Positions 1 to 7,566 of a stretch of DNA of 17,970 bases are shown piece by piece; the stretch's first letter is position 1; each line of letters opens with the position of its first letter. Below the pieces are notes generated by a model. The model was not told the DNA's origin and did no database searches. It saw only the letters and a program-made list of their open reading frames with translations. Source of the stretch: Saccoglossus kowalevskii (taxonomy: Eukaryota; Hemichordata; Enteropneusta; Harrimaniidae); assembly GCF_000003605.2 (NCBI RefSeq), contig NW_003124893.1:472212-490181 (forward strand), read 5' to 3'. Position numbers and translations under genes: made by a program.

Positions 1-455
1 AAAAAGTAGGTCGACGTTAATCTGGCCAGATTGAAAAAAAAATAAAAGAGTATAACCGTGATCGGAGATGCGGCTTGCACTCAAGGAAACTGATAACCAT
101 CGTCACGATAATATGATAGATCAGTACACGTGGTCTGTGTATTGTATTTATTTGTAATTGCATGCACGTCTATGTATTTACAAAATATGGCTGTTGCTAC
201 TGTATATTGGTAACCGGCATTACTGAGCCAGTAGGATAATTCAGAGCTCCGTCAATTGAAATGGATATCGATGACGTTTAAGACATGATCATTTACGTTT
301 TTAACTGTCCGAGGTAATTACAAATAAAGACGAGTATGTCCATCGTATATGGCCGAAATAACGAAAATGTATTTAAGTCGTAACAATTATATAAAACGCC
401 AAATAATTCATTTTTGCGAATATTATAACATATATGTAAATTGTATTTATCGTAC
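1..455. other. AT-rich sequence with no supported gene
   Basis: No homology, exon or repeat boundary is recognised here. If the minus-strand exon at 456-520 is real, this stretch is the start of its first intron. Open frames in it are short and AT-driven. Confidence 0.5.
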
Positions 456-520
456 CTCGATTTAAGCGGCTGCGACGTGGAATGTCGGTTGCAATCTCCA
501 TTCGCAACATTGTCTCCCAT
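456..520 (-). CDS. Possible first coding exon of an unidentified divergent gene
   Basis: Read on the minus strand, the ATG at 520-518 has A at -3 and G at +4. It is followed by 21 codons beginning MGDNVANGDCNRHSTSQ, ending at a good donor (TCGAG|GTACGA, GT at 455-454), so the exon would end in phase 2. It is the first in-frame Met after a TGA at 565-563. That TGA closes a minimal upstream ATG-CGC-TGA reading frame (571-563). The predicted exon is richer in CpG than the AT-rich sequence beyond the donor, as expected for a 5' exon followed by an intron. I do not recognise the peptide, which is polar with no signal peptide or membrane segment. No second exon is identifiable in the 455 bases left before the window edge. 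The reading frame would stay open to 293 without splicing, but the AT-rich continuation looks intronic. A chance ORF is a real alternative. Confidence 0.33.
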
Positions 521-965
521 TTTTTCCTCTCTTAGTCGCCTCTTTCTAGTGTTGATGAATTTTCAGCGCATGGCGATGAATTCAAAATGTCAAGATGGGT
601 GTGCGACTGCTTAGTGGAGGTCGATGCTACCATCTATCATCGCTTTCATCTATTTCTCCTTTATTTATAAGTGTGTGGTGTTTTGTGAGGCGCGCTGTTA
701 TACCGCCACCTACAGTCGCAAAAGTGAACAGCAAAGGTAGTGTAAAAGTGGGAGGGGCGGCAGTTCATAGAATAGCTTTGTCCTAACGGCTTCTCATCAC
801 AGGCGGTATCTACGAACAACGCTTATACTTTCTCGGCTGTCAAGCGTACGTTATATATTTTATAAAAGTGTAAAAAACTTTACTCACCTTTCTTACAAAT
901 TATACTGCATTTACTAATTACAAATTAATAGTTGTTGTTAAGTTAATTATAATAAATAAAATCAA

Positions 966-988
966 AGGTACATTACATTAATGTACCT
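966..988. repeat. Perfect 10-bp hairpin
   Basis: AGGTACATTA (966-975) and its exact reverse complement TAATGTACCT (979-988) flank the 3-base loop CAT. It lies 27 bases from a second perfect hairpin. The function is unknown; it could be the end of an eroded transposable element. Confidence 0.8.
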
Positions 989-1015
989 CTGTTACAATAC
1001 TAGTAGATAAACTAA

Positions 1016-1045
1016 TCTCAGACTAGTAATGCAACTAGTCTGAGA
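1016..1045. repeat. Perfect 12-bp hairpin
   Basis: TCTCAGACTAGT (1016-1027) and its exact reverse complement ACTAGTCTGAGA (1034-1045) are separated by the 6-base loop AATGCA. With the neighbouring hairpin at 966-988 it makes a compact two-stem structure in the 5' flank of the MPRIP-like gene. Confidence 0.85.
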
Positions 1046-1430
1046 ACTAAATATATAACACATCCCCGATACTCAACTGAAGCTTTCGACTAGGGTTATT
1101 CAGAGCCGTGAATACATCACTTCTTATCAAGAGTGTGAAAAACAGAAGTACGTTCTATTTGTGTTCTTGAATTGACAAATAAAAATAATCTGACAAATAT
1201 AGCCCTTTAAAAGTGAAGAAAAGCACAAAGTTAAACTTGTGTTTTTCCCAAAAGATTCCTATTTTGACCGGGCTTTTTACGCATTCACTCTACCAACCAA
1301 CAAACAAACACACACTTGTCTTCGATTTCTAGTAATATACACCCACTCTAAAAATCGTTACATGCGAGCAGTTTGAAACAAACCCCAATCTATGCTTTTG
1401 GGAGGATGTGCCTGTGCGTAGAAGATGTGT

Positions 1431-1490
1431 ACAAACTGTTTTTGTGAGAGCCCCCAGCGGGCACATATAAACATTTTTCAAACAGTTTGT
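1431..1490. repeat. 11-bp inverted repeat with 38-bp spacer
   Basis: ACAAACTGTTT (1431-1441) and AAACAGTTTGT (1480-1490) are exact reverse complements. The spacer contains a locally GC-rich segment (about 1449-1462). It could be a small mobile-element remnant or a chance palindrome; there is no clear target-site duplication. Confidence 0.6.
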
Positions 1491-1989
1491 TTATAGCCGG
1501 GCATATGTTGACCTGTTTACGTGGAAGCACCTCAAAGTAGTTCCTTCATCTGACAGTATAATACAGCAATCCATATGTACAACATCATTTTAGACTATAT
1601 TTCTAATATCTTAAGAAAGTATAACTATTTGAATTGTCTACCGCAACTAAGGACAACAGCCGAAAATAAAAAAATACACGGCGGATTAATCCCGGAACAA
1701 ATACTGTTAGGTAAACATGGCGTCTCATTTGCATATGCGTGTCCTTACCACAAGTGCCTCAGTTACGTACGTTGGAATACGATTAACTTCCCGAGTCCTG
1801 GGACTATACTATAGCGTTTGTACTTTTATTGACAGGATCCACTACTTTGCGTTGACGCTAACAGGATGTCCATCTCCCGAGGAATAACCGCAGTCACTTC
1901 TATGATTTAGACAAGGAGCAATACTGATGCTGTACAGTCGCTGAAAATCGTCGTCCCTTCGCTTAGCTTCGACCAATACCAAACCAACC

Positions 1990-2142
1990 ATGGGGTTTGG
2001 ATCGGATCGCGCGGACCAAAACTTGAAAAGCAGTGTCTCTTCGTGCAAAAACTTTCAGCCGAACATTTTTAATAAGACGAAATGCCAGAACTGCTTTAGG
2101 ACACGGGAGGCACATCAGCTTGAGAACGATGGGGACGGGCAA
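1990..2142 (+). CDS. MPRIP: MPRIP/outspread-like, coding exon 1 (N-terminus)
   Basis: This is the first coding exon of a myosin phosphatase Rho-interacting protein homologue. In vertebrates that protein is an F-actin-associated scaffold linking RhoA and myosin light-chain phosphatase to stress fibres. The 51 codons include CKNFQPNIFNKTKCQNCF (residues 19-36) and then RTREAHQL. This matches the highly conserved MPRIP N-terminal motif (C-x-x-F-x-x-N-I-F-N-K-x-K-C-x-N-C-F followed by an RE-H segment). The start at 1990 is chosen because it is the only Met in the exon, has an ideal ACCATGG context, and follows an in-frame TGA at 1942-1944. Residues 1-18, rich in Ser, Asp and charged residues, are not conserved in my comparison. 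The donor is CAA|GTATGT (phase 0, after Gln51), the same position after Gln that I recall for the vertebrate protein. Reading past the donor gives hydrophobic, intron-like residues and a stop at 2218. The symbol is by homology recalled from memory, not a database search. Confidence 0.88.
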
Positions 2143-2307
2143 GTATGTATTTTAGTAATTTGCATTTTTGGTAGTGTTTATGATCGCGCCCAACCCATGG
2201 ATATATTGGTAGCTCGATGATTAATTAATATGTGTCCGTTGGTTCTGAATCGCCAAACGTTTATATGTTAGTTTGAAAATAACTTTTGTTATGTCTATCA
2301 CCTGTAG
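2143..2307 (+). other. Intron 1 of MPRIP-like gene
   Basis: This is a short phase-0 intron of 165 bases, with GTATGT at the donor and CACCTGTAG at the acceptor. The acceptor at 2306-2307 is the only nearby AG that keeps phase with exon 1 and opens the frame leading into the beta1 strand of the PH domain. The polypyrimidine tract is modest. Confidence 0.8.
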
Positions 2308-2388
2308 GGATCGAGGAAAGTTCTAGTGTGTGGATTTCTGTTTGTAGCACCAGGACTTGACGTGAACAACCCGTATGCACGTTCTCGG
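2308..2388 (+). CDS. MPRIP: MPRIP-like, coding exon 2 (start of first PH domain)
   Basis: These 27 codons (residues 52-78) encode the entry into the N-terminal PH domain, with GFLFVAP as beta1 and then LDVNNPYARSR. This aligns with the vertebrate MPRIP segment that runs from a Lys-rich linker through GWL-x-L-AP to a D-x-x-NP-x-x-RSR ending just before the next exon. The acceptor CTGTAG|GGA and donor CGG|GTGAGT are both phase 0, as required by exons 1 and 3. The usual Trp of the PH beta1 'GWL' is Phe here. No frameshift or stop is present. The exon boundaries coincide with those I recall for the vertebrate gene, which supports orthology; that comparison is from memory. Confidence 0.85.
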
Positions 2389-3900
2389 GTGAGTGAATGG
2401 TTTTAGTGATCGATCTAATCTCTCGCTGTGTCGATTTCACTGTGTAGTATCTGTGCGTGCGTGTGTGCAAGTCAACGTAGAGCACCACCGGTTCTGTCAT
2501 CTCTCGGTGCCGTTAATTGTGACGGCGTGTTACGGACTGACTCAGTCGTATCAACATGATCGCCTGTCTTTCAGTATGTAACACTTGTGTGTTGTCATCC
2601 AAAATGTTGCTACACGTACAGCAATGTTGACCTTCCGTAGCCTGTCTGTTATTGTTGTTTCGTACTGTTTGAAACCGCTCTGTTATGTTGTGACCTGTGT
2701 ATCCTGTCTGGCCCACCGCCCATTGTCACTACTGTCACATAAAGTCAACTCAGCGATGACTTCAAATCATTACATAACTCAACCAAGCTATGTATAGAAA
2801 CGTCAACATTTTTTTTAATCTATAATCTCTAGAAGTGTTAGAATGTATATATATATTATAATTTATCCGAAAAACGTGAGTAAAATACAACAGGTGTCAC
2901 TCCCCTCCGGATTTTACAGTTTGAGTTTTAGAATGTAATAATGACTGCAAAATGATTTTTAATAATTTTATAATTCTTTTAAATTGGATGTCTTGTTGAA
3001 CTTTGCTCTGTGTTAACGATTTATGAACTAAAATCGAAGTGTGCACTTGTGTTGAGTTTGGAATGTGTTAGAAATTAATAATAAAATAAGAACATCAAGT
3101 AGTCCTACCCACATTAGTCGTCTTGGCTGTTGTGACATCCTCTCATTGTCGTATTGAAAATTTTACAAGAATGATCTCTTTTTTTTTATCAGTATAAATT
3201 TAAAAAGCAGAGAGAAAGTAAACAAAAATACATGTTGTTATAAATGTTCACAGAATCAATGGTGGATAAAATATAAGAGATACAACATTTATGATACATG
3301 AACTTGTGGCCATGTTCAAGGCATAAAATGTATTTTGAATTCACAATAAATATTTAGTGGGCTACCCACTGAAAGTGATCAAAAGACAGTCAAGAAAACT
3401 CTTGTGCAGTCACAACAACAGAGCCCTTATATATATATATATAGCCTTTTGAGTGCCAAAGTTAAATGCTGTCTCCATCGATAGAATAAATCCCTGTAAT
3501 TTTTTCTTATATTTTTTTTTCAAAATTGTAGATCAAGGCCCTTAGTAACCAATAGGAAATTATGTCCAATGTCATCCAAAACTATATGAAACATACATAA
3601 AAACATAAATTTTGGCACAAAAGATATGGCAGTCTAATGATTGAGTACACTTTTGCATCTCAGCACATAGGCTTATTGGGTTATGATGTATATATTATGA
3701 ATATTTATTTTATTATATTTTTAATATTCAAAGATTGCATTCTCTGAATTCAAGAACAACACCAATGTTGTAATGTCTTGTCTAGTTAGTGCTTCCCCAA
3801 TAACAGTGGACTCCGTCAGCCATGGCCCAATTATCACAATACCCCAATTAAGAGATATAATATGCCCATAATAACATGTAAATATGTTTTCTTGTTTTAG
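2389..3900 (+). other. Intron 2 of MPRIP-like gene
   Basis: This phase-0 intron of 1512 bases runs from GTGAGT (2389-2394) to the pyrimidine-rich acceptor TTCTTGTTTTAG ending at 3900. It contains TA microsatellites near 2847-2857 and 3428-3443 and AT-rich filler. No exon or mobile element with clear ends is seen. The overlapping small frames on both strands at 2261-2797 are not supported as genes. Confidence 0.8.
3428..3443. repeat. (TA)n microsatellite
   Basis: This is a run of about eight TA units inside intron 2. A shorter, similar TA run lies at about 2847-2857. Confidence 0.8.
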
Positions 3901-3966
3901 AAATGGCAGCGACGCTGGTTTGTTTTCTACGAGAACGGGGATTTGTGCTATTCGCTGGATGATAGT
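3901..3966 (+). CDS. MPRIP: MPRIP-like, coding exon 3 (PH domain beta2-beta3)
   Basis: These 22 codons (residues 79-100) begin KWQRRWFVFYENG and continue with LCYSLDDS. This is the classic PH-domain beta2-beta3 pattern (K-W-x-R-R-x-F-x-x-Y-E-x-G-x-L-x-Y-x-L-D) and aligns without gaps with the matching segment of vertebrate MPRIP. The basic KWQRR stretch lies where many PH domains contact phosphoinositides, although MPRIP ligand use should not be assumed. The acceptor TTTTAG|AAA and donor AGT|GTAAGT are both strong and phase 0. The exon is only 66 bases and lies inside an unrelated minus-strand open frame (3721-4050), which is a shadow. The rest of the PH domain would come from an exon beyond the window. 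Confidence 0.9.
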
Positions 3967-4132
3967 GTAAGTTGTGTTTTTATTTGGGGTCTTACTATAA
4001 ACTTTAGAAAATAAACCAGAATTACCTAAAAAGGACTTTCTACTATCCACTCATTCAAAATGCATTGTAGTCATGGTAACATAAATGAGACTACCTTGAT
4101 GATTTTGGAGTGAGGTTGGGACCCGGATGTAC

Positions 4133-4171
4133 ATGTATAATAGTATTATATATATGTATAATAATATTATC
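4133..4171. repeat. Two-copy 21-bp AT-rich tandem repeat
   Basis: ATGTATAATAGTATTATA at 4133 is repeated with small changes at 4154, a period of 21 bases. It is low-complexity sequence in intron 3. Confidence 0.6.
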
Positions 4172-5340
4172 AAATTATGCCCTGTGTTTCCATTGACTCA
4201 CATGGGTGCATGAAAATTGATGAGAACATCGTGACTATAATGATTAGACAAGTGATCAACACTAGCTCATGCCCAGGGAGATGATTGCCCGTTTTCCTCA
4301 GTTGCATCATTTTTTTTTTTTGAATATCAAAACTGACTGTTGTATGATGGGTAAGTGCTCCTGTCTTCATAGCTTTTGGTGTTGATGATTGATAATGAAT
4401 CTCTCAATGCAATTACCGGTATAGCTACTGTATGTGTTTTATTAGAAAGACCTACCGACAGAAACTAAATAAATCAAATTTTGCTTTTACTGTGCAGTGA
4501 ATACAACTTATTTTGATCCATAGACCCACCTCTGTCATTTATGTAAACATACCTACATGTGCTACTGATTGAGCAAATGCAGCGTATATTTGCATTCAAC
4601 AAAATGACGCATGTAGTACCGGTATAAACTTACTACGAAGACAAAAAAATGCTTTTAGCATTAGTAATGAAACCATGTGAATAATTTTAAGACGTTGGTG
4701 TCAACAGATGTACAGAAATTTACTGTCAAAGCATGAGAATTGAGAGCTGCATTGTCAAGACATTTTCAATATATGACATCAATGTCACCTGTGTGGATCA
4801 CCTGACTACTTTATTACTTTCACTGCAACAGGTTTGCGTTATTGTCACCACAGCTGGCCATTTGTGATTATCAGTTTGTAACACTTGTCTGGTGTGAAAT
4901 TTGTTTAAGCGATCCCATGAGAATACTGATGGCATCTGTATAGTTGGTGAAACGTGCTTGGTGTTATCTCGCGGGGTTTAAAATGAACTCTGTCAGGATA
5001 GTTCTGTGACATACATTTGTCCCTGGTTAAGTTCCATAATCTTGTTATGACAACCAAAAGTTAAAATCCTCAATTTTAGTGTCCGATTGATAAAATATGT
5101 GATTTGTAAATTTCATTTCATTGATTAATTTGATTTTAATTACATTTGTTGTATTTTCATAATAAATGTATTTTTTTTCACTTAAAAAAATTTAATATTC
5201 ATTCAAAATGATTGTTCAAAGGCAAACTGATATTTCTCGTTGTTTCAGATGCGTTTTTAGTAATAGAGCAATATGGTAGGACATATCAATATGCTAAAGT
5301 AAAGTCAGATTCATAAACAGATTAATCTTTTCAACACCAT
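4172..5340. other. Intronic sequence, nothing recognised
   Basis: AT-rich intronic DNA with homopolymer A/T runs. I see no exon, RNA gene or element ends. The minus-strand frame at 4170-4370 is not supported. Confidence 0.5.
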
Positions 5341-5669
5341 TTTTTAGCTCCGCTGTCGACTTTGTCGAGTGGAGCTTATCATATGAGTGATTGTTCGTCG
5401 TGGTAGTCCATTTGCTTTGATATTACATATATAGGTTCTACATGTGGACCACTTAAAGATTTGTTCATTTCATGATGATATCTTCAATTATCTAATTTTG
5501 ATGATTATTTTTGTCATTTTTGGTAAAAAGTGATATTTTTGAATTCTTGTTGAAAGTCCCATTGCTTTGATACTATACATATTGTTCATTTTCTAATGAT
5601 ATCTTCTGTTCTTTAATTGAAATGTGCATTGCTAACAGCGGAGCTATTTCAGCCGACTGGCTGCTTGTT
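5341..5669 (+). mobile_element. Non-autonomous Helentron-like element with hairpin ends
   Basis: The left end begins after a T-run with a hairpin at 5346-5376 (AGCTCCGCT, with an inner CGAC-TTT-GTCG and the return arm AGTGGAGCT). The right end is CAGCGGAGCTA (5636-5646), the exact reverse complement of TAGCTCCGCTG (5345-5355), followed by a short hairpin CAGCCGACTGGCTG (5650-5663) and CTTGTT. Subterminal inverted repeats, a 3' hairpin close to the end and T-rich insertion points fit Helentron-type non-autonomous elements. The layout resembles an abundant bivalve repeat with AGCTCAC...GTGAGCT at one end and GGCC...GGCC-TCTTGTT at the other; that likeness is recalled, not searched. The interior has a degenerate direct duplication around GCTTTGATA (5415 and 5564) leading to GATGATATCTTC-like segments. 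There is no coding capacity. The class assignment is tentative; its existence as a discrete element is more secure. Confidence 0.6.
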
Positions 5670-5726
5670 CTAATATTCTTCAATATTTATGGAAATGAAC
5701 CCTAATTTTGTAGCCAACAGAGAAAA

Positions 5727-5755
5727 TTTGAGTAAATTTTCGGTTTTTACTCAAA
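5727..5755. repeat. Perfect 10-bp hairpin, AT-rich
   Basis: TTTGAGTAAA (5727-5736) and TTTACTCAAA (5746-5755) are exact reverse complements with a 9-base loop. It lies 57 bases downstream of the Helentron-like element. Confidence 0.6.
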
Positions 5756-7063
5756 AAATTTGGCTATTTTTGTTCAAATCTTCTGAACAGACTATAAACG
5801 GGACTATTTTGTGAATTTGTGATGAAAAGAGGGAACTGGTGGTGAAAAGATTAATGGCAACGTGTCATGACATTTGCAATTTCTGAACTCTTTTCTCACC
5901 CAGTCTACATGAAATCATTGACATGCTTTACAAATGGTAGATAGAGACAGGCTGTACTGGACAATAGAGTTAAGATGTTACTCACAAGGAGTCTATAGAC
6001 TTTCTTTGAGTTGTTGCATGTACTTGTCAACTTCTAAATAACCTCTTTTTCCTTTTGTGTCTTTGGAATGAAAATGATACTGTCTGTCAGAGGGGGGGGG
6101 GTAGGATTGTGGAATATAAACATGGTGTTTTTTTTTATAGCAATTTATTATTTTTAAGTTACTTTTATTTAATTTATTATTTTTATTTTTTCTGGTGTTT
6201 TTCTCAGCTTAATCCCAGATCACTAATAATACATGTGTTGTTTGTTGTACATACATCTATTAAAATCTTGGTTTTATTAGTTTTTATTCTCCAGGCGGAA
6301 ATCGCACTCAGGTGTGGGAATTTGACAGTAATTAGCATATCAATGCGAGTCAGATTTCAAATAATCGCTTTTCATCAGCACCCTGAATAAAGAAGTTCTG
6401 TTGAAAAGATCATGTGACTAATTTCTTGTCAGTGGTTGGCTTTTATTGTCGGTCATCAGTGTCGGTCAGTGTGATTCCGTCATGTTTTACTTTATAGTCA
6501 CAACTCCTGATTTTATACTTATTTCATAAAATATAAAAAAATGAATCAGTATGGAATTTGATAATGTGACACTCATAGTAAATGTATAGTCTCGCTTAAG
6601 AAGATGTGGTGTCAGCTTAAAATTGAAATGATATCATTTACGCCAGATCTTTGGTGAAGCATATATTATTGTCATTATATTCATGAAATAACAAGACAGT
6701 GACTTAAATGCAAAGAATGGACATTTCTCGTATACAGTTTTCTTATAAAGTTACATTGACAGATGAGATTGTGTAAATTGCTGGATAGCAGGCTGTCTTG
6801 GCCTTGAAATAAACCTTTTGAGGATGTCATTGACCTTCCATCAGGCATCTAGGAATGAGTGAATGAAATTCTCAGACTGTTGATCACAGTGGTATGTCAA
6901 TGACTGAACATGTATATAATGTCAGTATCAAATTTTATAGTAATGGTTATGGTATTCTAATAGTCAATCACTGTCAGTTACTCTACATGGATAAAAACAG
7001 ATCATATTTATGGTTAAGAACTGCTCAATATTCGTGAGTAAAAAAAAAAGAATTTATAAAAGC
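5756..7063. other. Intronic sequence, nothing recognised
   Basis: AT-rich intron with a run of ten G at 6092-6101. The plus-strand frame at 6055-6390 is dominated by Phe, Leu and Tyr codons from T-rich DNA and is not a supported gene. Confidence 0.5.
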
Positions 7064-7566
7064 AATTTTGAGGGGAGGCAAGGGGGGTAGCTGGTATGGT
7101 TTTACGGGAAATAAAAAGGGCTTTTTACCATTTACAAGAAATAAAAAGACGTTTTTACAGTTTACAGTGTTAAAAAATGGAACATTGAATGGTCCGAAGA
7201 GCTCTCCGACTCAAATTCTCCGCTTACTGCGCCGTGTGTAGAGACGCATGCGCATATTACCCTCTTCATTTGGTAAGAGGGCCTTTTATTTTGTAGTGAA
7301 TTGTGTCATCTAGTCGTTTTACAGTTTTGGAAATGTAATTTCCTTGGATTATTTTTCATTTTTTTATTTGGATGTAAATTCTTGTACGTACCGAGAAAAA
7401 TGACACATTTTTACAGTGTACCAAAAAAATATTTGATTGATTACGTTGTATGTCTAGCCTGTGATTACAGAATTACGGAATTTATTTTTTCTATTTACGT
7501 TGTACGAACAAAAAATATTGCAATTACGTTGAACGAAAATAATCCTAGCCCCCCCCCCTCAATTTT
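7064..7566. mobile_element. Probable non-autonomous DNA element with G-rich inverted ends
   Basis: The left end reads AATTTTGAGGGGAGGCAAGG then GGGGTAGC (7064-7091). The right end reads CTAGC, a C-run, then TCAATTTTC (7545-7566), which inverted gives GAAAATTGAGGGG followed by a G-run and GCTAG. The two ends are therefore imperfect inverted repeats of roughly 25 bases. The left half contains a 30-bp tandem repeat, and the right half repeats ACGTTGTA/ACGTTGAACGAA motifs (about 7443, 7496 and 7526). The central 7195-7280 block is less AT-rich. The 103-codon frame at 7301-7612 lies mostly within the element and is not recognisable as a protein. No clean target-site duplication is visible, so exact borders are approximate. 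Confidence 0.5.
7101..7168 (+). repeat. 30-bp tandem repeat, 2.3 copies
   Basis: The copies 7101-7130 and 7131-7160 match at 23 of 30 positions, with shared TTTAC at the start, GAAATAAAAAG in the middle and TTTTTAC near the end. A third partial copy begins at 7161 (TTTACAGTG). The array sits inside the G-rich-ended element. Confidence 0.75.

Larger units (their letters stand above)
521..1989. promoter_or_regulatory. Intergenic and 5' flanking region upstream of MPRIP-like gene
   Basis: This 1.47-kb stretch lies between the candidate minus-strand start codon and the start codon of the MPRIP-like gene, so it should hold the promoter and 5' UTR of the latter. The part from about 560 to 850 is less AT-rich and contains a GC box (GGGGCGG at 754-760). 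An octamer ATTTGCAT lies at 1727-1734. I cannot place a transcription start or a convincing TATA box. Open frames here (for example 595-786 and 1575-1814 on +) have no recognisable protein features and are probably chance. Individual hairpins are listed separately. Confidence 0.45.

Noticed and set aside
293-455. Extension of the minus-strand frame past the donor at 455
   Set aside because: Composition turns strongly AT-rich with Tyr/Asn/Phe codons right after a good GT donor, so the continuation looks like intron read-through.
1575-1814. 79-codon plus-strand frame just upstream of the MPRIP-like gene
   Set aside because: No recognisable protein features or conserved pattern. It is separated from the MPRIP start by stops and is best regarded as 5' flanking sequence.
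3721-4050. 109-codon minus-strand frame
   Set aside because: It lies antisense over exon 3 and its flanking intron. The plus-strand exon has homology and splice sites and the minus frame has neither.
6055-6390. Membrane protein suggested by a very hydrophobic frame
   Set aside because: The hydrophobicity comes from TTT/TTA/TAT-rich DNA. There is no family signature and the frame starts across a G-homopolymer.
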